Under the pieces are notes generated by a model. That model searched no databases, had not been told where the DNA came from, and was given only the letters and a program-made list of their open reading frames with translations. A DNA stretch of 33,929 nt, taken from NCBI GenBank assembly GCA_017450685.1, contig JAFSTB010000031.1, positions 1-33,929 of the forward strand, given 5' to 3'. The first letter of the stretch is position 1. Every line of letters begins with the position of its first letter. Source of the DNA: Paludibacteraceae bacterium. GTDB taxonomy: Bacteria; Bacteroidota; Bacteroidia; Bacteroidales; Paludibacteraceae. Positions 25,379-33,785 of this stretch are shown in pieces. The translations under genes were made by a program, and so were the position numbers.

Positions 25379-25984
25379 CTATTCGCCAATGGTCTGCGAA
25401 GGTGTTACCACACGATTCATCAACTGATCGAACACTGCGTGAGGCAAACGATCGTGCAACTGAAAATCGTAGCATACACCTATCTTCATTTTTATCTTCA
25501 CACGCTTCAAAAACCTGTCGTAATACCCACCGCCACGACCAAGACGGTGCAAATCCTTGTCAAATGCCACACCGGGCACTAAAACAAGATCAATAGCACC
25601 CTTAAAAGCCGGCGTTTGAGGCTCAGGAATACCAAAACGACCTTTCTTAAGAGGCTCACCCTTGATATACTCGCGCACCTCTATCAAATGACTTGTCAGT
25701 GTGGCAGGCAAAAGAAACTGCTTCTCATCGGCATACTTCTTTACCAACGAACGCAAATCCACCTCATTATGCATAGGATAATAGACAAGAACGGTCTTCG
25801 CCTCTTTGAAACAATGCATACGCTCAATCTGTTCCACTATCTTGTGCGAACCTTCTAACACCTCTTCAGGTGTCATCACACGACGACGCTGAGAATCTAA
25901 ACCGCGTATCTCAGCCTTCTCCTTTGCCACACGATTGTATGGCAACCAACGAAGAATATCCAAAATCTGACTTTCAAATAACAT
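25379..25984 (-). CDS. ygfA: 5-formyltetrahydrofolate cyclo-ligase
   Basis: A 201-residue cytoplasmic enzyme that uses ATP to turn 5-formyl-THF into 5,10-methenyl-THF, recovering folate. The N-terminal KEKAEIR helix, the central VYYPMHNEVD and the C-terminal signature LVLVPGVAFDKDLHRLGRGG followed by GYYDRFL are typical. The frame is open back to 26089, but those extra 35 residues would overlap the promoter pair. The ATG at 25984 lies just after the minus-strand -7 element (26002-26009) and gives the normal family length, so it is preferred. It is divergent from the lipoprotein gene at 26077. Confidence 0.9.
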   Translation of the reverse strand: MLFESQILDILRWLPYNRVAKEKAEIRGLDSQRRRVMTPEEVLEGSHKIVEQIERMHCFKEAKTVLVYYPMHNEVDLRSLVKKYADEKQFLLPATLTSHLIEVREYIKGEPLKKGRFGIPEPQTPAFKGAIDLVLVPGVAFDKDLHRLGRGGGYYDRFLKRVKIKMKIGVCYDFQLHDRLPHAVFDQLMNRVVTPSQTIGE

Positions 25985-26001
25985 AACTGACTGATTTTGC
26001 C

Positions 26002-26033
26002 CACAAAAATACAACCTATTTTGCACATACACA
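26002..26033 (-). promoter_or_regulatory. promoter for 5-formyl-THF cyclo-ligase
   Basis: On the minus strand, TTTG (26033-26030), 20 nt, TATTTTTG (26009-26002). It interlocks with the plus-strand promoter at 26018-26049: each -33 lies in the spacer of the other promoter. Confidence 0.78.
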
Positions 26034-26049
26034 AATTTTGCCGTAATTT
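26018..26049 (+). promoter_or_regulatory. promoter for the lipoprotein-panC-pdxB-proS operon
   Basis: TTTG (26018-26021), 20 nt, TAATTTTG (26042-26049). The ATG at 26077 is about 20 nt beyond the expected start of transcription. It interlocks with the minus-strand promoter at 26002-26033. Confidence 0.78.
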
Positions 26050-26076
26050 TGCACGATTTTTCTACACTTATTTTGT

Positions 26077-27447
26077 ATGAAACACACAACTCTATATACC
26101 TCTGTTATCATTGGTTTATCTTTATTTACAGCCTTTTGCCTTTCTTCTTGCAAACGCACCGGTTCATCCACACAAACCTACGACCCCACCGATGCCACCG
26201 TCAGAGCATTCGCCTTTGCTGCCAATAGCAATTATCCGGGATTGGCTGCCGCCTCTTTCGTGGTGGAAAACCTGTCAGATACCGGACGAATAGCAGTGAA
26301 AAACAACGACTCACTGATGTATGGTACCTCACTCGAAAAAGTGCGACCTCTTGTCAGTTACAACAGCCGACCGGCAGGCGCTATATGCTACGTGGGAGAC
26401 ACTTCTTATATCCTCACAAACTACGACACCTTAGACCTAAGCAAAAAACCAGTTCTATTGCGCGTTTTTGCAGCAGACAGAACACACGAAAAATACTATC
26501 GCATCATTCTTAACGTTCACCAAGCAGACCCCGATGTTTATACATGGCAATGCCTAAACGAACAAATAACACCTGCCGTCAGCGCAGAACAACAAGCACT
26601 ATACGATGGAAAACAGTTCCTTTTCTATACCAACAACTCACAAACAACCACTCTTGCCACATCCGCCGATGGTGTCAATTGGACTGAACAAACAGTGAGC
26701 GGTCTGCCTGGTAGATGTCACGTCAAACAACTGCTCTTCGACTCACTCAAACATCTCTTTATCTATGCTCAAGATACTGCCTATTACCTATCCGAGGACG
26801 GCAAATCATGGGAAGAGAATGTGCAAGAAAACGCTCAATACCGCATTTTAAGCCTTTGGACTACTTTCAATAATGAGATATGGGCTTCCGTGCAACACCG
26901 TACTGACGGTTTGTGCGCCATTGCCACTCTCAACACCGAAACAATGGAACTGCACCCTTACATCAACGCCGATATTAACGACCTGCCAATAAGCGACTTC
27001 TCCACCGTCAATTTCTTATCATCAGCAGGCAGACCACATGCCCTAATAGCAGGAGGATATACAAAAAACGGCAAAATGATCGGCACTCATTGGGCTATAG
27101 AAGCAATAAACGGCAACTACCGATTGGTGCGTATGCACGACATATCTCTACCTATTAAACCATTCGCAGGAGCCGCTATAATCAACTATAACAACCGCTT
27201 ACAATGGTACGGAGGTGTCAATGCCGATTACACTCCTTTCACCAAACAACGATATTCATTAGACGAAGGTATGACATGGATAGACAACACCGATACTATC
27301 CATTATTTGCTTCCGGAAGGATATTCCAACCGCTGGCAAAGCAGCATAATAATGAAAGATAATAATATATACCTCTTCGGAGGAAGAACTGCCGATAATT
27401 ATTTTACCGACATCTATAGCGGACGACTTAATTCTATCGATTGGTAA
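26077..27447 (+). CDS. lipoprotein with exo-beta-propeller-like domain (DUF6242-like)
   Basis: A 456-residue lipoprotein. The signal ends in the lipobox LSSC with the lipidated cysteine near residue 25. A beta-sandwich region at about 35-155 (TVRAFAFAANSNYPGLAAAS, ends YYRIILNVHQ) is followed by repeated short strands with tryptophan motifs (TSADGVNWTEQTV, LSEDGKSWEENV, YSLDEGMTWIDN, NIYLFGG), resembling Kelch/BNR-type propeller blades. I recall this layout from the Bacteroidales DUF6242 group, but could not check it. It leads the operon containing panC, pdxB and proS. The reason for that pairing is not obvious. Function unknown, located on the cell envelope. Confidence 0.78.
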   Translation: MKHTTLYTSVIIGLSLFTAFCLSSCKRTGSSTQTYDPTDATVRAFAFAANSNYPGLAAASFVVENLSDTGRIAVKNNDSLMYGTSLEKVRPLVSYNSRPAGAICYVGDTSYILTNYDTLDLSKKPVLLRVFAADRTHEKYYRIILNVHQADPDVYTWQCLNEQITPAVSAEQQALYDGKQFLFYTNNSQTTTLATSADGVNWTEQTVSGLPGRCHVKQLLFDSLKHLFIYAQDTAYYLSEDGKSWEENVQENAQYRILSLWTTFNNEIWASVQHRTDGLCAIATLNTETMELHPYINADINDLPISDFSTVNFLSSAGRPHALIAGGYTKNGKMIGTHWAIEAINGNYRLVRMHDISLPIKPFAGAAIINYNNRLQWYGGVNADYTPFTKQRYSLDEGMTWIDNTDTIHYLLPEGYSNRWQSSIIMKDNNIYLFGGRTADNYFTDIYSGRLNSIDW

Positions 27448-27459
27448 AACATAAATAAA

Positions 27460-28314
27460 ATGAAAATAATAACTACAAAAGCCGAACTGACGGCTATCAG
27501 AACCAATTGCCAAGAACAAAACCTGACAATAGGATTAGTTCCCACTATGGGAGCATTACACGAAGGACACGCTTCACTCGTTAGAAACAGCGTTAAAGAT
27601 AACGACGTTACTTTTGTTTCCGTCTTTGTCAATCCCACTCAATTCAACAACAAAGAAGACCTTGCCAAATACCCGCGCACACTGGAACGCGATGCCGAAT
27701 TACTGTCTTCCATAGGTGCCGACTATGTGTTTGCACCCACACCGGAAGAAATGTACACTAAGGAAGAAATGAACGATACTTTTAAGTTTGATTTCGGAGG
27801 TCTGGATCAAGTGATGGAAGGCAAGATGCGACCCGGACACTTTAATGGCGTAGTGCAAGTGGTGAGCCGACTGTTCTATTTAGTGAAACCTTACAAAGCA
27901 TATTTCGGAGAAAAAGATTTCCAACAATTATGTATCATTCACTATATGGTGGAACGCTCCGAACTGAAAAATACCTTCGGTAAACTGCAAATAGTGGACT
28001 GCCCTATCGTTCGTGAAAAATCAGGATTGGCACTCTCTTCACGCAATGAACGACTCTCAGAAGAAGGCAAAAAAATCGCTGTCAATATATCCAAAACACT
28101 GTTTGACAGCCTGCAATGGGCAAAGACAATGAACGTCGAACAAGTGAAAGAGCAAGTGATAAACACCATCAATAATATCAACGGATTGGAAGTGGAATAC
28201 TACGAAATAGCGGATAAAACAACTCTGCAAACAACCAATACTTTCTCCAATGCTATAGGATGTGTTGTCGTTTGGTGCGAAGGAGTAAGACTGATTGATA
28301 ATATTCAGTACTGA
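27460..28314 (+). CDS. panC: pantothenate synthetase
   Basis: A 284-residue cytoplasmic enzyme joining pantoate and beta-alanine with ATP to make pantothenate (vitamin B5, coenzyme A pathway). Signatures: VPTMGALHEGHASLV (HIGH-like ATP site), VFVNPTQFNNKEDLAKYPRT, the active-site GEKDFQQL and REKSGLALSSRNERLS. It has full family length. It lies 12 nt after the lipoprotein gene and its stop shares a base with the pdxB start (TGATG at 28312-28316), indicating coupled translation. panB and panD are not in the window. Confidence 0.95.
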   Translation: MKIITTKAELTAIRTNCQEQNLTIGLVPTMGALHEGHASLVRNSVKDNDVTFVSVFVNPTQFNNKEDLAKYPRTLERDAELLSSIGADYVFAPTPEEMYTKEEMNDTFKFDFGGLDQVMEGKMRPGHFNGVVQVVSRLFYLVKPYKAYFGEKDFQQLCIIHYMVERSELKNTFGKLQIVDCPIVREKSGLALSSRNERLSEEGKKIAVNISKTLFDSLQWAKTMNVEQVKEQVINTINNINGLEVEYYEIADKTTLQTTNTFSNAIGCVVVWCEGVRLIDNIQY

Positions 28315-29273
28315 TGCTTAAAATCATTATTGATAAACATATACCTTTTCTGCAAAGTCAATTGATAGGGATTGGTAATGCTGAACTTATAGAACCTGAA
28401 CAGTTCACACGTGAAAAAGTTAAAGATGCCGATGCACTTATCATTCGCACACGCACTCATATCAATAAAGAACTGCTTGACGGCACTAAAGTGAGGTTTG
28501 TTGCCACTGCCACCATCGGCTATGACCATATAGACACCGACTATTGTGAACAAAACGGCATTTATTGGACAGCCTGCCCTGGATGTAACGCGCAAGCCGT
28601 TTGCGACTATATAGAAGAAGCAATTAACACTATCTCCATACATCAGAAAACAACGCCTACAATAGGTATCATTGGTGTTGGTAATGTGGGAGAAAAAGTA
28701 GCACTAATGGCAAAAAAACACGGATATAATGTGCTGCTTAACGACCCGCCTAAAAACATAGGTGTTTCACTCGAAGAAATTGCACAAAAAGCAGATATAA
28801 TAACTTTTCATACACCTCTTACTTATAACGGGCAATATCCTACATACCATTTATGTGACGAAAAATTCTTGCTCCTATGTAAAAAAAATGCCATCATCAT
28901 CAACGCAGCAAGAGGAGCAATAGCAGATGAACAGGCACTACTCAAAAGCGAACACAAATGTGTTATTGATTGTTGGGAAGGTGAACCTCATATCAACCAT
29001 AAATTACTATTCAACCCTAATACACTACTCGCCTCTTATCATATAGCCGGTTATTCAATAGAAGGCAAAATGAATGCCTCACATATCTGTCTCGATAAAT
29101 TGGCTGAATACTTCCATTTACCTGCTATATGGAATCAACAAATGGCTGATACGGAAAAATTATCTATGCCGGAAGGCGATCATTTACAAGGTTGGCTTAA
29201 AAGACTGACGCAACAAATGCGAACGGCAGACTTTGACTTTGAAAAAGCAAGAAAAAACTACCTTTTAAGATAA
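28314..29273 (+). CDS. pdxB: erythronate-4-phosphate dehydrogenase
   Basis: A 319-residue NAD-dependent dehydrogenase acting on 4-phosphoerythronate in the DXP-dependent route to pyridoxal phosphate (B6). It has the D-2-hydroxyacid dehydrogenase fold: [14 protein letters not shown], the PdxB-specific CPGCNAQAV, the nucleotide site [11 protein letters not shown] and the catalytic Arg, Glu and His in [17 protein letters not shown] and SYHIAGYS. It is shorter than the about 380-residue E. coli enzyme. The C-terminal dimerisation domain appears reduced, as I recall for Bacteroidota relatives. It overlaps panC by one base. Confidence 0.92.
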   Translation: MLKIIIDKHIPFLQSQLIGIGNAELIEPEQFTREKVKDADALIIRTRTHINKELLDGTKVRFVATATIGYDHIDTDYCEQNGIYWTACPGCNAQAVCDYIEEAINTISIHQKTTPTIGIIGVGNVGEKVALMAKKHGYNVLLNDPPKNIGVSLEEIAQKADIITFHTPLTYNGQYPTYHLCDEKFLLLCKKNAIIINAARGAIADEQALLKSEHKCVIDCWEGEPHINHKLLFNPNTLLASYHIAGYSIEGKMNASHICLDKLAEYFHLPAIWNQQMADTEKLSMPEGDHLQGWLKRLTQQMRTADFDFEKARKNYLLR

Positions 29274-29295
29274 AACAAAAAGTATTGATATAAAA

Positions 29296-30801
29296 ATGGC
29301 AAACTTTCAAAAACTGACACCTCGAAGTGAAGATTACTCGAAGTGGTACAACGAATTAGTGGTAAAAGCCGACTTGGCTGAACAGTCGGCAGTAAGAGGA
29401 TGTATGGTAATCAAACCTTATGGATACGCCATCTGGGAAAAAATACAAGCCGAACTGGACCAACGCTTCAAACAAACAGGACACGTTAATGCCTATTTTC
29501 CACTTCTCATCCCTAAATCATTTCTCAGCCGTGAAGCCGAACATGTGGAAGGATTCGCTAAAGAGTGCGCAGTGGTAACACACCACCGACTTAAAAATGA
29601 CCCTAACGGAAAAGGTGTAGTGGTTGACCCAGATGCTAAATTAGAAGAAGAGTTAATAATAAGACCTACTTCCGAAACTATCATTTGGAGTACATATAAA
29701 AATTGGATTTCATCCTATCGCGACTTACCTATCCTGTGCAACCAATGGGCAAATGTTATGCGTTGGGAAATGCGTACACGCCTTTTCTTACGTACTGCCG
29801 AATTTCTTTGGCAAGAAGGACACACCGCTCACGCAACTAAAGAAGAAGCCATAGAAGAAGCACAAAAAATGCTCGGCGTTTATGCTGAATTTGCCGAAAA
29901 CATAATGGCTATACCTGTAGTTAAAGGTGTCAAATCTCCCAACGAACGCTTTGCAGGTGCACTTGATACTTACTGCATTGAAGCAATGATGCAAGATGGT
30001 AAAGCACTGCAAGCAGGTACTTCACATTTCCTCGGACAAAACTTCGCCAAATCATTCGACGTTCAGTTCCTCTCTAAAGAAAATAAATATGAATATGTAT
30101 GGGCCACTTCTTGGGGTGTATCTACACGACTGATGGGCGCTCTTATTATGACACACTCCGACGATAACGGTCTCGTTCTGCCACCACACCTCGCTCCTAT
30201 TCAAGTGGTTATAGTACCTATCTTTAAAAAGCAAGAAGACCTGAACCAACTAATGACTGTTCTCAATCCTTTAGCAGACAACCTCAAAGCAAAAGGTATA
30301 AGAGTGAAAGTGGATACAAGCGAAAAACAAACACCCGGATATAAGTTTGCCGACTACGAACTTAAAGGTGTACCCGTTCGCATCGCAATGGGTGGAAGAG
30401 ACCTGCAAAACGGTACTATAGAAATAGCAAGACGAGATACACTGACTAAAGAAACTATTTCTATCAACGGAGTGGAAGAATATATCACCGCTCTGCTCGA
30501 ACAAATACAACAAAACATTTATAAAAAAGCACTTGATTTCCGCCTTGATAATACTCGTGAAGTAAACTCATACGACGAGTTTAAGCAAGAGATACAGAAA
30601 GGTGGTTTCCTGTTATGCCATTGGGATGGTACACCACAAACAGAAGAACTGATAAAAGAAGAAACAAAAGCCACCATCAGATGTATTCCGCAAAGAGATA
30701 ATATACTATTCAACGGAAATAATACTATCTTTGAAGAAGGACGCTGTATGGTGACAGGTAAACCATCTAAACAACGCGTCATCTTCGCTATCGCATATTA
30801 A
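29296..30801 (+). CDS. proS: prolyl-tRNA synthetase (archaeal/eukaryote-type, type 3)
   Basis: A 501-residue class II aminoacyl-tRNA synthetase charging tRNA-Pro. It begins with [20 protein letters not shown] and lacks the inserted editing domain of the long bacterial form. Class II motifs: [29 protein letters not shown] (motif 2), [15 protein letters not shown], and [20 protein letters not shown] (motif 3). An anticodon-binding domain is at about 290-390 ([20 protein letters not shown]) and the C-terminal domain ends [13 protein letters not shown]. That last domain lacks the zinc cysteines known from some archaeal enzymes. It is complete at both ends, so the overlapping recO end at 30788-30801 must be the shortened partner. 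Confidence 0.95.
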   Translation: MANFQKLTPRSEDYSKWYNELVVKADLAEQSAVRGCMVIKPYGYAIWEKIQAELDQRFKQTGHVNAYFPLLIPKSFLSREAEHVEGFAKECAVVTHHRLKNDPNGKGVVVDPDAKLEEELIIRPTSETIIWSTYKNWISSYRDLPILCNQWANVMRWEMRTRLFLRTAEFLWQEGHTAHATKEEAIEEAQKMLGVYAEFAENIMAIPVVKGVKSPNERFAGALDTYCIEAMMQDGKALQAGTSHFLGQNFAKSFDVQFLSKENKYEYVWATSWGVSTRLMGALIMTHSDDNGLVLPPHLAPIQVVIVPIFKKQEDLNQLMTVLNPLADNLKAKGIRVKVDTSEKQTPGYKFADYELKGVPVRIAMGGRDLQNGTIEIARRDTLTKETISINGVEEYITALLEQIQQNIYKKALDFRLDNTREVNSYDEFKQEIQKGGFLLCHWDGTPQTEELIKEETKATIRCIPQRDNILFNGNNTIFEEGRCMVTGKPSKQRVIFAIAY

Positions 30802-31267
30802 ATAATTCTATAGACTTAAGGTTAGACCACTCCTCTAATATTTCACCACCATAACCTAATAATACAGAAAAGTCTTTTAGAAAATCTAAATGTATTGTCT
30901 CTATAGAATCTGACAAATCTATTCTCTGAATAGTTTGACAAATAAACTGAAACACCTGCTCATCCTGCATCGGGTGTTTCAGTGTTTTATATAACACCTC
31001 TGAAACAAAAAGGGCTATACTTTGCCTCTGAGGACTTTCAGATAGTTGCTGAGGCACAAAATGCAAGGCACTGTATGTTATATAAAAAAAAGAATCTTTA
31101 CTCCTCTGTTTGGCTATAATATCAATCCAAGTAAGAGGATAAAAACGAAACTTCTTCCCGTACGAAAGACATTGTATGCGTCCTTGCTCACGTGTGTAAA
31201 GATGCACAATAGAAGCATTATCCTTATATGGCTGAATAGCGAGTACTACGGCTTCTGTATTGAGCAT
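30788..31267 (-). CDS. recO: RecO-like DNA repair protein, C-terminally short
   Basis: A 159-residue protein resembling the N-terminal two thirds of RecO, which loads RecA via RecF/RecR during recombinational repair. Residues 1-80 are the OB-fold ([51 protein letters not shown]). The first helices of the C-terminal domain follow ([28 protein letters not shown]). It then stops, whereas Bacteroidota RecO proteins run to about 240 residues. The missing part would lie where proS ends, and no frame there continues it. It is either a naturally short functional version or a decaying gene. No promoter was recognised upstream. Confidence 0.75.
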   Translation of the reverse strand: MLNTEAVVLAIQPYKDNASIVHLYTREQGRIQCLSYGKKFRFYPLTWIDIIAKQRSKDSFFYITYSALHFVPQQLSESPQRQSIALFVSEVLYKTLKHPMQDEQVFQFICQTIQRIDLSDSIETIHLDFLKDFSVLLGYGGEILEEWSNLKSIELFNMR

Positions 31268-31462
31268 ACTTATAATTATTATATTGATTTATTTATCTTT
31301 TGTTTTTTATAGTATGTTTATTTTGTTGAGAACGGTTTTAATCACCTTATTTTTAATCAATAAAACACAGTTTTTTACATCTATGCCGTGTTGAATTATG
31401 TCGATTAAATCAAGTTTTTTATATAAATAAACAGAAATGAACAATTATGTTTATAATTATGT
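31268..31462. other. AT-rich intergenic spacer
   Basis: 195 bp between recO and corA, both on the minus strand, strongly A+T-rich. It contains a weak hairpin (31364-31392) and most of a 12-bp tandem repeat (31443-31466). I see no gene and no TTTG-N20-TAnnTTTG promoter for recO. Confidence 0.5.
31364..31392 (-). terminator. weak terminator-like hairpin after corA
   Basis: AACACAG (31364-31370) pairs with CCGTGTT (31386-31392) with one G-U pair in the minus-strand transcript, followed by TTTATTG. It is plausible as the end of the rsmA-corA transcript, but the T-run is poor. Confidence 0.35.
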
Positions 31463-31466
31463 TTAT
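31443..31466. repeat. 12-bp tandem repeat overlapping the corA stop codon
   Basis: AATTATGTTTAT occurs twice back to back (31443-31454 and 31455-31466). The second copy includes the corA stop codon (31463-31465). Confidence 0.6.
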
Positions 31467-32410
31467 AACCACTTTTTCAGTTTGAAAATCAGTAAGACAA
31501 ACAAAGTGAAAACAATCATTATAAGCAGTGCAAAAGGATAACCTAATTTCCAATGCAGTTCTGGCATAAAGTCAAAGTTCATTCCATACATACTTGCCAC
31601 TAAAGTGGGTGGAAGGAATATGATGTTCACCACTGTGAAAATCTTTATAATCTTGTTTTGTTCGATATTAACCAAACCTAAGAATGTATCTTGCAAGTAG
31701 TCAAGTCGATCAAAACCAAAACGTGTATAGTCAAACAGTGAGTTTATGTCTTTTATTATCATGGTAAGGCGCGGTTGCAGTTCCTGCGGAAAAAAGTCAC
31801 ATTTAAGAAAATTGCTTATCACCCTTTGTTTATCCATTATGTTTTGTCGAATGATAGTCACTTTTTCCTGAAGATCTTTAATCTGTATAAGTACATCTTC
31901 ATCCATTCGGTCGGTAGCGTTGATTTCCTGCGACAGATTACTGATAAGGTCTGTTGTGTCCTCAATCATATCTGCATCTTTTTCCACTCGTGTTTCCATT
32001 AGTGCAACCAACACATGGTATCCGCTCGGAAAATTACGGGTGTTAACAAACAGACGTTTGACCGTTTCATTAAAACTGCCTAACTCTACATCACGCGTGG
32101 TGACAAGAATATTATTTTTAAGAATGAAATTGACAGGTTCAACTGCAAAATCTTCTGTCAAGAAGTTGGAGTTGGCAACTATAGAATCGTCTGTTTGGAT
32201 ATAACGACTTGACATCTCAATCTCTTCCATCTCTTCATCTTCCTGAATATCTATTTTCAGGAAGCCTTCGAGTGTGTCCTCTGTTTTGTCGCTTACATCA
32301 AGCAGGTCTATCCATATAATATCGTGTTTATCAAGTTCTTTAAGAGCATTTATTGTTTTGGCAACTTTTATTTTGTCGTTGTCTTTATAGAATATTCTGA
32401 GTTCTGACAT
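31463..32410 (-). CDS. corA: CorA-family magnesium/cobalt transporter
   Basis: A 315-residue inner-membrane channel protein for divalent cations. The N-terminal cytoplasmic domain is acidic (IDIQEDEEMEEIEMSSRYIQ), followed by a long helix region at about 130-250 and two C-terminal membrane segments at about 255-275 and 288-310. The signature MYGMNFDF supplies the GMN selectivity motif, with the MPE-like periplasmic loop PELHWKLGYP. Length is normal for CorA. Its start overlaps the end of rsmA by 43 nt. The next in-frame ATG would lose the first 60 residues, so the overlap is probably real and the two are translated from one transcript. Confidence 0.93.
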   Translation of the reverse strand: MSELRIFYKDNDKIKVAKTINALKELDKHDIIWIDLLDVSDKTEDTLEGFLKIDIQEDEEMEEIEMSSRYIQTDDSIVANSNFLTEDFAVEPVNFILKNNILVTTRDVELGSFNETVKRLFVNTRNFPSGYHVLVALMETRVEKDADMIEDTTDLISNLSQEINATDRMDEDVLIQIKDLQEKVTIIRQNIMDKQRVISNFLKCDFFPQELQPRLTMIIKDINSLFDYTRFGFDRLDYLQDTFLGLVNIEQNKIIKIFTVVNIIFLPPTLVASMYGMNFDFMPELHWKLGYPFALLIMIVFTLFVLLIFKLKKWL

Positions 32411-33183
32411 GGTTGCAAGAGATTTGTTAGTTCTACGAATTGTTCTACACTAAGCTGTTCGGGGCGCATTGAAAATATCTTCTCTTCCAAGATAGGATTT
32501 CCCTTTCCTGCCAGCTGTTGAAGAGAATTGCGCAATTGCTTTCGTCGTTGGTTAAAGGCTGTTTTAACCACTGTTTTGAACCATTGTTCGTCGCAATCCA
32601 ATCGTCGTCTCTTGTTTCGTGTCAGCCGTATTACAGCCGACTTAACTTTTGGTGGCGGAGCAAACACATATTCATCCACTGTAAACAGATATTCAATATC
32701 ATAATATGCTTGCAACAATACACTTAATATACCGTATTCTTTGTGTCCCGGTTTAGAGGCTAATCGCTCTGCCACCTCTTTTTGAATCATTCCCGAACAA
32801 AGCGGAATACGGTCTTTATATTCTAACACCTTGAAAAATATCTGAGAGGAGATATTATACGGATAGTTGCCTATTATGTTAAAATCTCCCTCAGGATAAA
32901 GAATATTCAAATCCAACTTCAAAAAATCACCTGCAATTAGGTGAAGTTGCGGGAAATGTAATTTAAGATAGGCAACGCTTTCGTTGTCTAACTCAATTGC
33001 GGTAAGATTGATATTGGGATTTTGAAGAAGAAATTGAGTAAGAACACCCATTCCGGGTCCTATTTCGAGGACTCGTCCCGAAGGGATGGTTTCAGCAATT
33101 CGTTGAGCAATGGAGAGGTCTTTCAAGAAATGCTGACCTAACGATTTTTTGGCACGTACGTACCCGTTGCGAAATTTTTGCAT
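32368..33183 (-). CDS. rsmA: 16S rRNA (adenine1518/1519-N6)-dimethyltransferase
   Basis: A 271-residue ribosome-maturation enzyme (KsgA) that dimethylates two adjacent adenines near the 3' end of 16S rRNA. It starts with VRAKKSLGQHFLKD. The SAM site VLEIGPGMGVLTQFL is followed by TAIELDNE, the GDFLKLD acidic site, the catalytic GNYPYNISSQIFFK, then FAPPPKVKSAVIRL and FNQRRKQLRNSL. Full length. The C-terminal about 14 codons overlap corA, and the end (NSEYSIKTTTK) is a little longer than expected. Its promoter faces the gtrA promoter (33221-33303). Confidence 0.95.
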   Translation of the reverse strand: MQKFRNGYVRAKKSLGQHFLKDLSIAQRIAETIPSGRVLEIGPGMGVLTQFLLQNPNINLTAIELDNESVAYLKLHFPQLHLIAGDFLKLDLNILYPEGDFNIIGNYPYNISSQIFFKVLEYKDRIPLCSGMIQKEVAERLASKPGHKEYGILSVLLQAYYDIEYLFTVDEYVFAPPPKVKSAVIRLTRNKRRRLDCDEQWFKTVVKTAFNQRRKQLRNSLQQLAGKGNPILEEKIFSMRPEQLSVEQFVELTNLLQPCQNSEYSIKTTTK

Positions 33184-33220
33184 TGAAAAGTGCTTTTTCA
33201 GGGTGATAGTCGTCCATAAA

Positions 33221-33252
33221 TTTGGTCGTTTGGTGAATATAGTGTACCTTTG
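33221..33252 (+). promoter_or_regulatory. promoter for the GtrA-like gene
   Basis: TTTG (33221-33224), 20 nt, TACCTTTG (33245-33252). Transcription should start near 33259, some 38 nt before the ATG at 33297. Its -7 is one arm of an 11-bp inverted repeat whose other arm is the rsmA -7. Confidence 0.82.
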
Positions 33253-33280
33253 TGGGCTGAAAATGAGCGCACAAAGGTAC
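33244..33280. repeat. 11-bp inverted repeat made of two opposed -7 elements
   Basis: GTACCTTTGTG (33244-33254) and CACAAAGGTAC (33270-33280) are exact reverse complements separated by 15 nt. Each contains the -7 element of one of the two promoters that face each other here. Confidence 0.75.
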
Positions 33281-33303
33281 GGCGTTTCAGATAATTATGC
33301 AAC
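33272..33303 (-). promoter_or_regulatory. promoter for rsmA-corA
   Basis: On the minus strand, GTTG (33303-33300), 20 nt, TACCTTTG (33279-33272) in the extended form GCCGTACCTTTG. The -33 has the TTG core but not the first T. It overlaps the first codons of gtrA. The leader to the rsmA ATG at 33183 is about 80 nt. Confidence 0.72.
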
Positions 33304-33785
33304 ATCTCACTAAAATATTTAATCAAATAATAGGATTTTTCTATAAACCATTCAGCCCTTACTTATCTCGTGAGGTGTTTACTTATGCCCTCTGTGGCGG
33401 GGCTAATATGTTGCTTGACTGGGTCTTGTATTTCATAACCTACAATTTTATCATCGGACATAAGTTAATTTATATATCCATATTCTCACTCGATTTATGT
33501 CTTACACCTCATATAGCATCTCTCTGTATTGTTTTTCCAATCACCTTATTTACAGGTTTTTGGTTAAATAAAAATATCACTTTCACTCAGTCTTCTTTGC
33601 ATACTGTAAGTCAAGCCTTCAGATATTTGAGTATAGTGGCACTGAATTTGGGAATCAACTATGTTGGTTTGAAAGTGTTGGTTGAAATGCTGCATTGGTA
33701 TCCCACACCAAGTAAAATGGTGATAACTATATTCACTGTTTTGATAAGTTTTTTCGGGCAGAAGTATTATAGTTTTCGTAAATAA
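33297..33785 (+). CDS. GtrA-like membrane protein
   Basis: A 162-residue protein with four predicted membrane segments (about residues 30-50, 75-97, 112-130 and 138-155) and the GtrA layout: FTYALCGGANMLLDWVLYFI at the start, FPITLFTGFWLNKNITFTQS in the middle (the FxxNRxxTF-like segment), and a basic FFGQKYYSFRK end. GtrA proteins are thought to flip polyprenyl-linked sugars for polysaccharide or cell-wall modification. No glycosyltransferase is beside it, so the substrate is unknown. The start is the ATG at 33297, about 38 nt after the predicted transcription start. Confidence 0.85.
   Translation: MQHLTKIFNQIIGFFYKPFSPYLSREVFTYALCGGANMLLDWVLYFITYNFIIGHKLIYISIFSLDLCLTPHIASLCIVFPITLFTGFWLNKNITFTQSSLHTVSQAFRYLSIVALNLGINYVGLKVLVEMLHWYPTPSKMVITIFTVLISFFGQKYYSFRK

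Noticed and set aside
25985..26089. 35-residue N-terminal extension of the cyclo-ligase
   Set aside because: It covers the interlocked promoters and the start of the divergent lipoprotein gene, and family members begin near residue 36 of that frame.
31268..31462. AT-rich spacer considered as a replication origin
   Set aside because: No cluster of DnaA boxes and no dnaA, gidA or similar neighbours; only AT-richness supported it.
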